A DNA stretch of 64,000 nt from S015-6 sp964384945 (GCA_964384945.1 CAYLMK010000004.1:1-64000); one strand, 5' to 3'. Shown: positions 1 through 8,127, counted from the stretch's first letter. Made by a program: numbers and translations. Notes: a model not told the origin generated them from the sequence alone.

Positions 1-126
1 CCGTCTCGTGATGAACCGACCCTGAAGCCGCATGTTGACATGGTACGTCCAGAAGGTGTCCGCGGCCCTGACCTTCTCACGGATGAAAGCCACTGGGTCT
101 GCGGGTAATCTGGGATCAGAAGTCAT
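1..126 (-). CDS. DUF4258-type small protein, N-terminal 42 residues (cut by window edge)
   Basis: The reading frame begins at ATG 126, is preceded by a GGAGAGAC ribosome site, and stays open to the window edge. The visible part (DPVAFIREKVRAADTFWTYH and then NMRLQGRFITRR) matches the start of DUF4258 proteins as I know them. These are usually about 90 residues and often sit beside a YgiT-type zinc-finger antitoxin. The gene follows an attC-like site (152-211), so it reads as the gene of an integron cassette. The function of the family is not established; a toxin-like role is suggested only by its usual company. The rest of the gene lies outside the window. Confidence 0.6.
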   Translation of the reverse strand, partial: MTSDPRLPADPVAFIREKVRAADTFWTYHVNMRLQGRFITRR

Positions 127-151
127 TGTCTCTCCACTTCATTGTTCTTGT

Positions 152-211
152 GCATCCAACGTTTGAAATCACCGGCGGCCGCAGGCCGTCGGGTGGATTG
201 AATTGTTATGC
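152..211 (-). mobile_element. attC-like recombination site (cassette junction 1)
   Basis: On the minus strand this 60-bp stretch starts with GCATAAC, one base after the TAG stop of the HD-domain gene, and ends with GTTGGATGC, where GTTGGAT fits the integron R' core GTTRRRY. Between the cores is an imperfect stem (AATCCACCCGACGGCC against GGCCGCCGGTGATT) around a TGC tip. The starting core GCATAAC is the exact reverse complement of GTTATGC, the sequence that opens the HD cassette at the other attC-like site (768-774). That pairing is the expected signature of a single gene cassette. Confidence 0.75.
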
Positions 212-212
212 G

Positions 213-752
213 CTACCACTTCATGAAGGGCGGCGGGCTGAACGGATGCTTTGCAAACCACTCGCGCGCGCCTTTCATGAGAAAGCGGTGAAATCCATTA
301 TTTGGGATGGCCTTCCTGACCTCGCGCACATAGGCGGGAGGAATGCCGCACTTAAATAAGCCAAGAGAAAAATCAACCAAGTCGCCCTTTCTGAACCGCT
401 CCACCAGCGGATAGCGGTCTGTCTTGTATGTGCGAACCTTGTGGTGCATCTCGATCATCAGACCAATTTCCTCGCACCATTCCTGTCGCCCGGTTTCGCA
501 TAGGTACTTCTTTACTTCGGACACCGAAGGCGGGATGTAGTCCACGGCATGAGCCGACCAAAGACCTATATCGTGAAAGCAAGCGGCAATTGCCAACTTG
601 GTCTTTTCTTCTTCGGTGCAGGAACCGAGTGCCAAACAGAAATTGAACATTCGATAGACGTGTCCCCTATAACCCGGGTAGTCATCCCCGATTCGGTCTT
701 TCCATGTAGCGAGAATCTCTTCTATGAGATCGTTCTTTGTCTCGATGTTCAT
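213..752 (-). CDS. HD-domain protein (predicted phosphohydrolase) in an integron-type cassette
   Basis: Predicted 179-residue soluble protein. It shows the HD-superfamily metal ligands in order: a His in GHVYRMFNF near residue 33, HD in CFHDIGLW near residue 60, and a His pair in MHHKV near residue 100. Members hydrolyse phosphate esters or nucleotides; the substrate here is unknown. ATG 752 is chosen because an AGAGGATC ribosome site precedes it and it lies 15 bases after the end of the attC-like site at 768-857. A longer in-frame start at 779 would run into that site. The stop is followed at once by the second attC-like site, so the gene fills its cassette, as cassette genes usually do. Confidence 0.75.
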   Translation of the reverse strand: MNIETKNDLIEEILATWKDRIGDDYPGYRGHVYRMFNFCLALGSCTEEEKTKLAIAACFHDIGLWSAHAVDYIPPSVSEVKKYLCETGRQEWCEEIGLMIEMHHKVRTYKTDRYPLVERFRKGDLVDFSLGLFKCGIPPAYVREVRKAIPNNGFHRFLMKGAREWFAKHPFSPPPFMKW

Positions 753-767
753 GCACGATCCTCTGGC

Positions 768-857
768 GCATAACGCCAAGGGTAACCTGCGGCGGCAATT
801 GAACTTGACGAAACGCCGGATGCTCTCCGCCGTCAGGTTGACCCAATTGTTAGAAGC
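768..857 (-). mobile_element. attC-like recombination site (cassette junction 2)
   Basis: A 90-bp stretch bounded on the minus strand by GCTTCTAAC and GTTATGC. It holds an imperfect inverted repeat (GGGTCAACCTGACGGCGG against CCGCCGCAGGTTACCC) around a spacer. It lies just upstream of the HD-domain gene. GTTATGC pairs with the GCATAAC core at the far end of that gene. The matching core for the next cassette (GTTAGAAGC on the minus strand) was not found upstream of the 52-residue gene at 916-1074, so the outer boundary of the array is unclear. Positions 858-915 hold no other feature I can name. Confidence 0.65.
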
Positions 858-915
858 TTTTTGGTTCTTTTATTCCTTTTATTTCGTTCACCACCTGGCG
901 AACATCTGCGAGACA

Positions 916-1074
916 TCACCTGCCCTTTGGATTTGTTGATTCACAGTTGCAATTGCCATCTTTCTTTTCATTCATGATACGGTCCATGATTGTGGACCTG
1001 CCATTCACTTGAATGTCTTTTCGTATATCTTCCGATGTGTAGTTGAAGCAGTAACAGATTTTTTCTTGATCCAT
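916..1074 (-). CDS. BFD-like [2Fe-2S]-binding small protein (CopZ N-terminal-domain type)
   Basis: This 52-residue reading frame was found by reading the gap. It starts at ATG 1074 behind GAGGAAACAAAA and stops at TGA 916. The protein has the pattern CYCFNYTSEDIRKD, NGRST, CNCESTNPKGR: four cysteines as CxC near residue 7 and CxC near residue 42, with the conserved end NPKGR. This matches the small BFD-like [2Fe-2S] domain found alone or at the front of CopZ-type copper chaperones in anaerobes. It probably carries an iron-sulfur cluster; partner unknown. It has the same orientation as the cassette genes. The gap 1075-1195 upstream is AT-rich and holds a TATAAA box at about 1135 on the minus strand, a weak promoter candidate. 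Confidence 0.75.
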   Translation of the reverse strand: MDQEKICYCFNYTSEDIRKDIQVNGRSTIMDRIMNEKKDGNCNCESTNPKGR

Positions 1075-1195
1075 TTTTGTTTCCTCATTGTGTGTTTAAA
1101 GTTTTCTCAAATGCTTTTACAACCATTTTTCATTTTATAACAAGAATTTGACAGAACTGTTTATCTCCTATGAACGCCGCAAGCTCGTCAAAGTA

Positions 1196-2995
1196 TCACT
1201 CTGAGACCCTCGAATGGGGATCCGTGAACCTCTCGGCCCAGGGCTCGAGGTACTCTTCGACCTCGGATAGGAGGGGCTCCGGGACCTCTGCGGCCATGGC
1301 CTCGAGCACCCCCTCCACGGTCAGTTCGACCGAGGACATCCGAATGTCCAGGGCCTGGTTCTCATCCACATCGAAGAGGATGCTCTTGGGGCCGCCCGTC
1401 TCGTTCGACCAGGGCTGCCACTCGGGAAGCCCCGAGCCCGGAGGATTCGGATCGCCCGTGCGGGCGAACTGCGCCGCGTAGGCCATCATGGCATCGGACA
1501 GGGCCTCCCGGCCCGGGCGGTTCTGCTCGGTAAAGAGCAGGGCCTGCAGCGCGCCGAAGAAGACGTCGTTGCCGAAGAAGAAAGGAATCTCCAGGCCGTG
1601 GAAGGCGCCCAGCCGGAATCCCCAGGGGTCGGGAAGCTCACTCTCGCCGTTCTCGTCCAGGCTGCCCCAGAGGAATTGATACGTGTAGACGGACGGCTGC
1701 GCCGCATGGGATCGCAGCAGCCGGGCCGGCTGGTCCACGCCCGTGGCCTTCCAGACGTCGCTTCCGTAAGAGGTGACGACCGCATAGAGATCGTCCCTCC
1801 CGGCCAGGGCCGGGTCCGCGAACATGAAGAGCTTGAGTTCGTCCTTATTGCTGCCCAGGATAGTGGGCACCTTGTTCGGATAGGTGCCGGACTCGAGCGT
1901 CTCGCAGCCCGTGTCGGGCAGGACCGTGCCGTCTTCGAACACGTTCGGCAGCGTGATCATGCCGCCGAACCAAGGCTCGTACGCCAGAAGGATCTCGCGC
2001 GGGCTCTTGGCCCTCAGGTAGGCCTCTATCTCGGCGGCGCTCATGCCTGCAAGGCGCCCCTCGGCCGCCTCCGTATCGGCCGCGGTCCCGTCGTTGACGA
2101 GAAGTTTGAGGATCGCGTTCCGGGCGCTCTCTTCCCCCTCTTCCACGGTGCTCGAAAGCGGCCCGCCGCTCTCCGCCATGGCCCTGTGGAAGAGGCCCTC
2201 GGCCAGCGGAGAGACGAGAAGGGAGAAAACGTTCATGGCCCCGGCCGACTCGCCCGCGATCATCACCCGTCCCGGGTCGCCGCCGAAGGCCTCGATGTTG
2301 TCACGCACCCACTCGAGGGCCTTGACGAGATCCAGGGTTCCGTAGTTGCCCGAATCGTCCCCTTCGCTGCCCGGCACCCCCTGCCGGAGGGCGGGATGTG
2401 TGAACCACCCAAACGGCCCGAGCCGGTAGTTCACCGTCACGACCACCAGGTTGGACCGGCTGGCGAGGTTTGCGCCGTTGTAGTCCTCGGTGCATGCGGT
2501 CCCCATGCTGTTGCCGCCGCCGTGTATCCAGAAGTACACGGGCAGGCCGGCCTCCGGCGTGCGGGGGCGCCAGATGTTCAGGTACAGGCAATCCTCGCTT
2601 CCGTACGTTCGGTTTCCGATCAGGAAATACTGGGCGCAGGGCTCGCAGAAGCTGCTCGTCTTCCGGACCCCGTCCCATGGCTCCGGGTCCCGGGGCGCCT
2701 TCCATCGAAGCGGTCCGACCGGCGGCCTGGCAAACGGGATCGCCTTCCAGACCCAGGTGTCCGCGTTTCCCTCCACGGCCTCCACGGCCCCTGACCGGGT
2801 CCGGGTCCTGGGATCCCCAGTCCAGGCCGGGGAATTCGAGGCCGTGGCCCCCTCGTCGTCACCGCACCCGTGCGCAAATAGGCCGGCGAGAAGGGCAAAC
2901 GAGAGAATGGAAATGGAGAGGCCGCAAATTCCCTTTCTGCCGTCCTCGCGGGGCCGGGAACGGTCCGAGCCATGACTCGAGATGCCGAACAGCAT
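1196..2995 (-). CDS. Type B carboxylesterase, predicted lipoprotein
   Basis: Predicted 599-residue alpha/beta-hydrolase of the COesterase family, hydrolysing carboxylic esters. The oxyanion motif IHGGG lies near residue 160, the nucleophile motif GESAGA near 247 and the catalytic histidine in FHGLEIPFF near 465. ATG 2995 follows a clear GGAGGAG site; the frame is open further upstream but without one. The N-terminus has a basic stretch, a hydrophobic run and AHGC at residues 42-45, a loose lipobox, so the enzyme is probably exported and lipid-anchored. A GDDEG stretch follows that cysteine. The neighbouring deacetylase lies upstream on the same strand with an 80-bp gap. Substrate not predictable. 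Confidence 0.9.
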   Translation of the reverse strand: MLFGISSHGSDRSRPREDGRKGICGLSISILSFALLAGLFAHGCGDDEGATASNSPAWTGDPRTRTRSGAVEAVEGNADTWVWKAIPFARPPVGPLRWKAPRDPEPWDGVRKTSSFCEPCAQYFLIGNRTYGSEDCLYLNIWRPRTPEAGLPVYFWIHGGGNSMGTACTEDYNGANLASRSNLVVVTVNYRLGPFGWFTHPALRQGVPGSEGDDSGNYGTLDLVKALEWVRDNIEAFGGDPGRVMIAGESAGAMNVFSLLVSPLAEGLFHRAMAESGGPLSSTVEEGEESARNAILKLLVNDGTAADTEAAEGRLAGMSAAEIEAYLRAKSPREILLAYEPWFGGMITLPNVFEDGTVLPDTGCETLESGTYPNKVPTILGSNKDELKLFMFADPALAGRDDLYAVVTSYGSDVWKATGVDQPARLLRSHAAQPSVYTYQFLWGSLDENGESELPDPWGFRLGAFHGLEIPFFFGNDVFFGALQALLFTEQNRPGREALSDAMMAYAAQFARTGDPNPPGSGLPEWQPWSNETGGPKSILFDVDENQALDIRMSSVELTVEGVLEAMAAEVPEPLLSEVEEYLEPWAERFTDPHSRVSE

Positions 2996-3075
2996 GCGAA
3001 TCTCCTCCGTAATGGCTGCCGAAAACGATTCGAAGACCCCGCGGCGTCCGTGGACACCGCAGATCCTTTTCGACG

Positions 3076-3834
3076 CTATTTGAAAACCTCCACCCTGTGA
3101 AAGGCCTCGGCCAGCTCGAAGCCCTCCTGTCCGGCAAAGGCCTTGCACAGGGGCCTGAGCCAGCCCTCCAAGTCTGTGGAACCGACCGCACGGGCAATCT
3201 GTTCCATCTGGGTCCCGTGGCACCGAAGTGCGGCAACCTTGAGGTCAAAGGTTGCCGTGATGTCCGAGCGGTAGTTGACGTCATCGGAGCCCCAGAAAAG
3301 GAGCTCCTGCACCTTGTGAGGGGCCAGGCCCTGCTTGAGCAGGTCGGGGTAGGAAAGAGGGTCTCGCGCAAAGGGATAAACCGCGTCCAGGACAACCTGC
3401 CCAGTAATGCGATGATCGCGGTGGGAGATGTAGCGGCGATAGGGATCCGAGGTGGCAACCGTCCGGGGCCGGTAGGCCCGGATCACCCGCACAATCTCTT
3501 TGCGGAAGGCCGGCGTGTCTTCCAGGCTCTGGTCCGGGTGCCGAAGGAAGACGACCTCGCGGACTCCCAGCACCGCGGCCGCCTCCCTCTGCTCGGTCTC
3601 CCGGATTTCCGCAAGGCGCTCGGGCGCCATGTCGGGGTCGGACGTTCCCTTGTCTCCGTTCGTGCAAATGACGTAGACGACCTTCTTTCCCTGCCCTGTC
3701 CATGCCGCCACGGTGCCGCCGGCGCCGAATTCCGCGTCATCCGGATGGGCGGCGATCACCAGTACGTCCGCCAGTATACTCACGTTGCGAAGCCCCGCCT
3801 CTTGTACAGGTTCTATTTCCACACTGTCAGCCAA
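3076..3834 (-). CDS. PIG-L/LmbE-family N-deacetylase
   Basis: Predicted 252-residue zinc-dependent hydrolase that removes acyl groups from N-acetylated sugars or similar compounds. The family metal motif AHPDDAE lies near residue 30 and the second metal-site motif SHRDHR near residue 143. Length is normal for the family. Its start overlaps the end of the CelD-type acetyltransferase gene by 8 bp, so the two are probably translated together. An acyl-transferring enzyme beside a deacylase suggests tailoring of a glycan or glycolipid, which is an inference from context. Confidence 0.88.
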   Translation of the reverse strand: MADSVEIEPVQEAGLRNVSILADVLVIAAHPDDAEFGAGGTVAAWTGQGKKVVYVICTNGDKGTSDPDMAPERLAEIRETEQREAAAVLGVREVVFLRHPDQSLEDTPAFRKEIVRVIRAYRPRTVATSDPYRRYISHRDHRITGQVVLDAVYPFARDPLSYPDLLKQGLAPHKVQELLFWGSDDVNYRSDITATFDLKVAALRCHGTQMEQIARAVGSTDLEGWLRPLCKAFAGQEGFELAEAFHRVEVFK

Positions 3835-4813
3835 CGAACACCCGGCACCTGTAGAGCGGGACCGGGCTGCCCCCCAGCCGCCGCTTGTATGCCTCGGCGC
3901 CTTTCAGAAAATCGAATTTCTTCTTCCCCTCCCGGATCGCCTCCCGGATGCTGAGCACCTTGCTGAGGAAGCCCACGCTGAGGGAACCAAAACGGGGGTC
4001 GTAGCCGTTGTTGTAAAGGTAAACCGTGGAACGGTCCTGAAAACACAGTACCGCAGCGGCGGACTCGCCATCAAGCTCGAGAATCGAAAGCCTGAGCAGG
4101 CCGGCCCGGGCCGTCTCCTCGGCCAGGGACCGGAAGAAGCAAGCCCGCCGGCTCGTCAGGAAGGCGGCTTTGTCCGGCCGGCTGGCTTTGAAGAGCTGCA
4201 GAAAGGTATCCATCGCCGGGCCGGTCTGCGCCGGGTCGCCCGCCGTACGGAACTGGATCCGTCCCGCCTCCTGAAGTCTCTTGAGCTTCCGCCGGATCTC
4301 GTGCCGCTCCGCCCCCTTGAGAAGCCGCAGGTATTCCTCCCAGGTGGCCGGCAGCGCAAGCTCGTAGGAGACATCCTCACGCTTGAGGAGGGCCTCGCAG
4401 CCCATCTTCTTCGCCTCGGGGAGAAGCCCGCCCATCACCGCCGAGTCCGGCCGTACCGGCCCCAGTTCCAGGAGCCGGATCCCCTGCCGCCTCAACTCCT
4501 CGATCAGGGCTTGGAAAAACTCCGGGCCTCTTCCCGGGGCCGTGACGAAATCCAGGTAATCGCACACGTCCGGCGCGCCGACGAACGAGGCCTCCGCCTC
4601 CCGGACCCGCAGGGGCGCAATCCCGATCAGGTCCTGTCCCTTTTCGACCGAAAGGAGCAGGAGCGCACCGGATTCTCCGAAGGCGTTCCACCACGCCCGC
4701 AACCAGGAGGGGTGCACAAAGGGACAATTCCATGCAAGGCGGCTCCCGCCGCCCGTCCATCGTGAAGACAGGCTCTCGAACGTCTCCCGCCTCACCCTGC
4801 AGCCCTCTTCCAT
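3827..4813 (-). CDS. CelD/BcsL-type GNAT acetyltransferase
   Basis: Predicted 328-residue cytoplasmic protein of the Acetyltransf_6 type found in polysaccharide gene sets. Features include the N-terminal FVHPSWLRAWW region and a C-terminal GNAT half from about residue 165, with GERHEIRRK-like LKGAERHEIRRKLKRL, followed by LYNNGYDPRFGSLSVGFLS near residue 275 and FLKGAEAYKRRLGG near 305. These are characteristic of this subfamily. The acyl acceptor is unknown. It precedes and overlaps the PIG-L deacetylase gene. Only a 19-bp gap separates it from the oxidoreductase remnant upstream. Confidence 0.82.
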   Translation of the reverse strand: MEEGCRVRRETFESLSSRWTGGGSRLAWNCPFVHPSWLRAWWNAFGESGALLLLSVEKGQDLIGIAPLRVREAEASFVGAPDVCDYLDFVTAPGRGPEFFQALIEELRRQGIRLLELGPVRPDSAVMGGLLPEAKKMGCEALLKREDVSYELALPATWEEYLRLLKGAERHEIRRKLKRLQEAGRIQFRTAGDPAQTGPAMDTFLQLFKASRPDKAAFLTSRRACFFRSLAEETARAGLLRLSILELDGESAAAVLCFQDRSTVYLYNNGYDPRFGSLSVGFLSKVLSIREAIREGKKKFDFLKGAEAYKRRLGGSPVPLYRCRVFVG

Positions 4814-4832
4814 ATCGGCTCATCTTCGAAAT

Positions 4833-5108
4833 TCAAAGGGAAACGGTTCGTCCCGTGCGGGCCGCCTCTGCCAGCCCGTCCAGCACCCTCATGTTGCGCA
4901 CGCTTTCCTCGGGAGAGATCAGGGGGGCGGTCCGGCCCAGAACGGCATCGGAGAAATGTTCCACCATGAGCCGATACTCGTCCGCACCCGGCACCCGGTG
5001 CTCCTCGCCCGCATCCTGGTCCCTCCTCCGCAAGGTGAAGGTCGTGTCCTTTTCCCACGGCACAAAGGCGTCCTGAGGCAGGTCGACAGCTCCGTCGGAA
5101 CCGATATA
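4833..5108 (-). pseudogene. Gfo/Idh/MocA-family oxidoreductase, C-terminal remnant
   Basis: Only about 91 codons remain. The translated fragment runs GSDGAVDLPQDAFVPWEKD, then DEYRLMVEHFSDAVLG, and ends ESVRNMRVLDGLAEAARTGR. This is the C-terminal end of Gfo/Idh/MocA dehydrogenases, which are normally about 330-380 residues. A TGA at 5109-5111 closes the frame on its 5' side and the NAD-binding Rossmann half is missing. The stop codon of the next gene upstream is only 36 bp away, so the rest of the gene has been deleted. The remnant is well preserved, suggesting a recent loss. Confidence 0.72.
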
Positions 5109-5147
5109 TCAGGGCCTCCATCAGAAGGGCCAGCGGAGTTTGGACCA

Positions 5148-6419
5148 TCATGCTTCGGCACTCCCCCCGCCTTTCATGTGCCATCGAGGGCCGCAAGAGG
5201 TGTCCTCGACGACCACGCCCCCTCGCAGGAGTGCGTCACGGATCGCGTCCGCCTCCTGCCATTGCCGGGCCTGCCGGAACCTCTCCCGGAGAGCAAGCAA
5301 CTCCTCGACCAGCGGCGCAACGAAACCGGAAGGGTCTGCCGCACGGGGCCAGAGCTTGACGCCGAGCGAGACGATCATTTCTCTGAGGATCTCCCTCGCC
5401 TGCGAGATGAACTCCCCGCTCTCGATATCCTGGTGCGCCTCCCAGATCGTCCGATCCAACTCGAGAAGGGCGTTGATCGCAGCTCCCGGCTCGTTCGACA
5501 CGAGACCCTTCTCAAAGGCGGCCTCGATTCGGTGAACCTCGTCCCAGAAGGGTTCTTCCCTCGTGCCCGTCGAGACCCGATCGGTCTCGGCAACCGGCGC
5601 CTCCCGCCTCCATCCCGTCCAGAGATCCCCTCCACGCAGGGCATCCAGGGGAACAGGCCGTCCCCCTTCGAAGGACTTCTCGCCTCGGCGGCTGCGCAGG
5701 GTCACCCGGCCGATCCCCTTGATGACCGCCTCCTCCCTTTCGAGGTCGACCAGGCAGGCCGTGTGTTCGTCGAGGCCCAGCACGGAGACATCCTCGGGGA
5801 GGAGAGACTCCAATTCCCGGAACCGCGGCTCTCCCATGTAACAGAAACGGGTGTCGTGGGTTCCTCCTTCGGCGTTGTTCCAGTGAGGGATCACCACGAG
5901 ATTCAAACCGAACCGGCCCAGGAGATCCATCCCCTCCAGCCAGTGAACCGCCTCGCCTACCTTGTAGATCTCATAGACCGGCAGGGTGAAACGACCCACG
6001 GTCAGGGCGGCGGCGCTCGCAGCCACCAGACACCCGCCCTGTTCCACCCTGTTCGCCAGAATCTCCGGAATCGGCGTTTCACGCCACTGACGGACCGCAT
6101 AACTGGGGCTGCCGGGCCCGATGAGTACATAGTCGGCCTGGCGGAGGCAGTGGAAGGCCTGCTCCGCCTCGAACGGGGTCGCCTTCTCGTGAGACTTGAA
6201 GGAAGCGACGGAGATGGGATGTCGCACGTGGTTTCGGAAATACTCGGCGGCCCTCTGCGAGAGATGCTCCACATTGAGCTGGAAGCCGGCCGGCGTATCC
6301 AGGAAGACGGCTCGGGGGGCGTCTCCGATGCCGGCAAGCAAGTCCTTGTGGACCTCGACCATGGTGGCGGTCAGCTCACCCGAGCCCATCAGGGCGATGA
6401 CGCCCTTCTTCGTTGACAT
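5148..6419 (-). CDS. Peptidase-S51-like domain fused to a cysteinyl-tRNA synthetase C-terminal domain
   Basis: Predicted 423-residue protein with two unrelated halves. Residues 1 to about 255 resemble class-I-glutaminase/cyanophycinase-like S51 peptidases: IALMGSGE at the start, VLIGPGSPSYAVRQW near 105, and a nucleophile-elbow-like AASAAAL near 140 where the usual motif is GxSAGA, so Ser is kept but Gly is lost. Residues from about 290 to 423 read like the alpha-helical tail of CysRS: FWDEVHRIEAAF, ALLELDRTIWEAHQD, then RFRQARQWQEADAIRDALL and VVVEDTSCGPRW. No catalytic HIGH/KMSKS core is present. ATG 6419 follows GGGGAGG. A tRNA-related or peptide-hydrolysing role is possible; neither is shown. 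Confidence 0.75.
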   Translation of the reverse strand: MSTKKGVIALMGSGELTATMVEVHKDLLAGIGDAPRAVFLDTPAGFQLNVEHLSQRAAEYFRNHVRHPISVASFKSHEKATPFEAEQAFHCLRQADYVLIGPGSPSYAVRQWRETPIPEILANRVEQGGCLVAASAAALTVGRFTLPVYEIYKVGEAVHWLEGMDLLGRFGLNLVVIPHWNNAEGGTHDTRFCYMGEPRFRELESLLPEDVSVLGLDEHTACLVDLEREEAVIKGIGRVTLRSRRGEKSFEGGRPVPLDALRGGDLWTGWRREAPVAETDRVSTGTREEPFWDEVHRIEAAFEKGLVSNEPGAAINALLELDRTIWEAHQDIESGEFISQAREILREMIVSLGVKLWPRAADPSGFVAPLVEELLALRERFRQARQWQEADAIRDALLRGGVVVEDTSCGPRWHMKGGGSAEA

Positions 6420-6525
6420 GGGCCTCCCCGACGTCCCGACCGGGCCGGCCGCGGCCCCACAAAGGGCGTGAGCGGGGTGCCCGGCCCTTCTGAGGAGGCT
6501 ACCACAGCCCATTTCGCCTTGCCAA

Positions 6526-6583
6526 CTGCCGTGGCTGAGCCGCCGGCGAAGCGGCGAGCTTGCTCGCCGTGACGGCCGTCGGA
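6526..6583. repeat. 58-bp dispersed palindromic repeat, copy A (partial)
   Basis: This segment matches 11803-11860 at 52 of 58 positions. Inside it are GGCGAGC-TT-GCTCGCC, a perfect 7-bp hairpin, and the palindrome GACGGCCGTC. The flanking arms seen in the second copy are absent here. It lies in the 253-bp gap between the acyl-CoA dehydrogenase stop and the S51-like gene; the rest of that gap shows nothing else. Confidence 0.75.
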
Positions 6584-6672
6584 CGCTCTCGCAGGCAATA
6601 CGCTCCGATTCCTGCCCCCTGTCGGGGCTCAGGGCGATCATGACGGCGGGCGGAGAACCGAGCCGGGCTCCC

Positions 6673-8007
6673 CTACTTCTTTTTGAAGGCCGTCTTGGGG
6701 AAAAAGCAGACCGGGCACTCCTCGGGCGGCTCTTCCCCGTAGTGAACGTAACCGCACATCCGGCACCGCCAGACGGACCTTCCCTTTTCCTTTCCGGATT
6801 CCAGCTCTTCGGGGTCCATCTCCCGTTGGATCGGAAGATCCTCCAGCGGGGGCATCACCGGTTCGTAGGCGCCCAGGGCAAAGCCTGAGATGATGATTCG
6901 CTGAATCTCGCTGGTCCCCTCGTAGATCTTGAAGAGGCGGCTGTCGCGCAGGAGCTTTTCGACCGGAAACATCTTCGTGTACCCGTAGCCCGCGAAGATT
7001 TGCAGGGCCTCGCTCAAGATCGACTCGGCCGCCTCGGTGGAGTACATCTTGGCCATGGACGCGGTCAGGGTCGGGTCCATGCCCCGGTCCGCCTCCCACG
7101 CCGCCTTCCAGACCAGCAGGCGGGCCGTCTCCACCTTCTGGTACATCTCGGCCAGCTTGAACTGAATGGCCTGGAAGTTGGCGATGGGCTGCCCGAAGGC
7201 ACGTCTCTTCTTCGCGTAATCGATGGCGAACTCCATGGCCGACCGGGATGCGCCGACCGCAAAGGCGCCGATGGCCGGACGGGTACGGCCGAAGGTCTTC
7301 ATGGCAAGCACGAAGCCCTCTCCGGGCGGCGCGAGCACGTTCTCCTTGGGCACCTTCACGTTCTTGAAGTTCAGAGACCCCGTGTTGGATGCCCGTTGGC
7401 CGAGCTTCTGGATGGTCGCGCCCGTCGAGACGCCCTCCCAGCCCCGCTCCACCAGAAAAGCGCAGATTCCCTTGTGCTTGGATTCCGGGTCCACGGTGGC
7501 GAAAACGGACATGTAGTCGGAGATGCCCGCGTTCGTGATCCAGAACTTGGTGCCGTCGAGCACCCAGTGGTCGCCCTCCTCCCTGGCCCGGCACCGGATA
7601 CCGGAGACGTCCGAGCCCATGGTGGGCTCGGAGGTGGCAAAGCAGATGAGCTTGAATTCCTTTGCGATTTTGGGGAGGTACTTTTCCTTCAGGGGCTCGT
7701 TCGAACAGAGAATGAGCGGCTCCATTCCCAGGGAGTTGTCGAAGATCGAGGTCGCCAGCCCCGGACAGGCCGCGGCAAGCTCCTCGGTAACGATGACGCC
7801 GTCGAGCAGCCCGTAGCCCGCCCCCCCGTACCGCACCGGGATGTCCCCGTTCATGATGCCCGCGTCGAAGGCCTTCCGGAGCACGTGCATCGGGGTTTCG
7901 TGCTTTTCGTCGTAGTGCCAGGCGACCGGGAGGATCTCTTTCCGTGCGAATTCGCGGGCCTTTTCCTGCAGCTTCCGTTGCTCGGGAGTGAGGGTGAAAT
8001 CGAGCAT
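6673..8007 (-). CDS. Acyl-CoA dehydrogenase with C-terminal rubredoxin-like domain
   Basis: Predicted 444-residue flavoenzyme oxidising an acyl-CoA to the 2-enoyl-CoA. Residues 1-385 are a standard acyl-CoA dehydrogenase fold: CFATSEPTMGSDVSG near 135, WITNAG near 170, and the catalytic Glu in KIYEGTSEIQR near 365. After a linker of about 35 residues comes WRCRMCGYVHYG and then ECPVC, two CxxC pairs of the rubredoxin/rubrerythrin type that bind one iron. The usual acceptor is ETF; the fused rubredoxin-like module suggests a built-in electron exit. ATG 8007 follows AGGGAG; an upstream in-frame ATG at 8061 has no good ribosome site. Encapsulin lies just upstream on the same strand. Confidence 0.92.
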   Translation of the reverse strand: MLDFTLTPEQRKLQEKAREFARKEILPVAWHYDEKHETPMHVLRKAFDAGIMNGDIPVRYGGAGYGLLDGVIVTEELAAACPGLATSIFDNSLGMEPLILCSNEPLKEKYLPKIAKEFKLICFATSEPTMGSDVSGIRCRAREEGDHWVLDGTKFWITNAGISDYMSVFATVDPESKHKGICAFLVERGWEGVSTGATIQKLGQRASNTGSLNFKNVKVPKENVLAPPGEGFVLAMKTFGRTRPAIGAFAVGASRSAMEFAIDYAKKRRAFGQPIANFQAIQFKLAEMYQKVETARLLVWKAAWEADRGMDPTLTASMAKMYSTEAAESILSEALQIFAGYGYTKMFPVEKLLRDSRLFKIYEGTSEIQRIIISGFALGAYEPVMPPLEDLPIQREMDPEELESGKEKGRSVWRCRMCGYVHYGEEPPEECPVCFFPKTAFKKK

Positions 8008-8066
8008 GGGGGACTCCCTGCTTCTCGGGTTGCCTTCGTCCTTCTCCTCCGATGCCGCCATGCGAA

Positions 8067-8094
8067 CTTGCTCCCCGTAACCAGGGGGAGCAAG
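8067..8094 (-). terminator. Perfect 10-bp GC-rich hairpin between encapsulin and acyl-CoA dehydrogenase genes
   Basis: CTTGCTCCCC (8067-8076) pairs fully with GGGGAGCAAG (8085-8094) around an 8-base loop. It lies 34 bp after the encapsulin stop. No run of T follows on the minus strand, so it may be a weak terminator, an attenuator or an RNA-stability element that separates expression of shell and enzyme. Confidence 0.5.
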
Positions 8095-8127
8095 GAATCG
8101 GGCTTCCGTCGGTGAGAAAGGAGGACT

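Noticed and set aside
1148..1169. TTGACA box on the plus strand near the end of the cassette region
   Set aside because: Spacing to TATGAA is only 15 bases and the only downstream sequence is antisense to the carboxylesterase gene.
5109..5111. TGA at the 5' end of the Gfo/Idh remnant read as selenocysteine
   Set aside because: No cysteine is expected at that position in the family, no SECIS hairpin follows, and the upstream part of the protein is missing.
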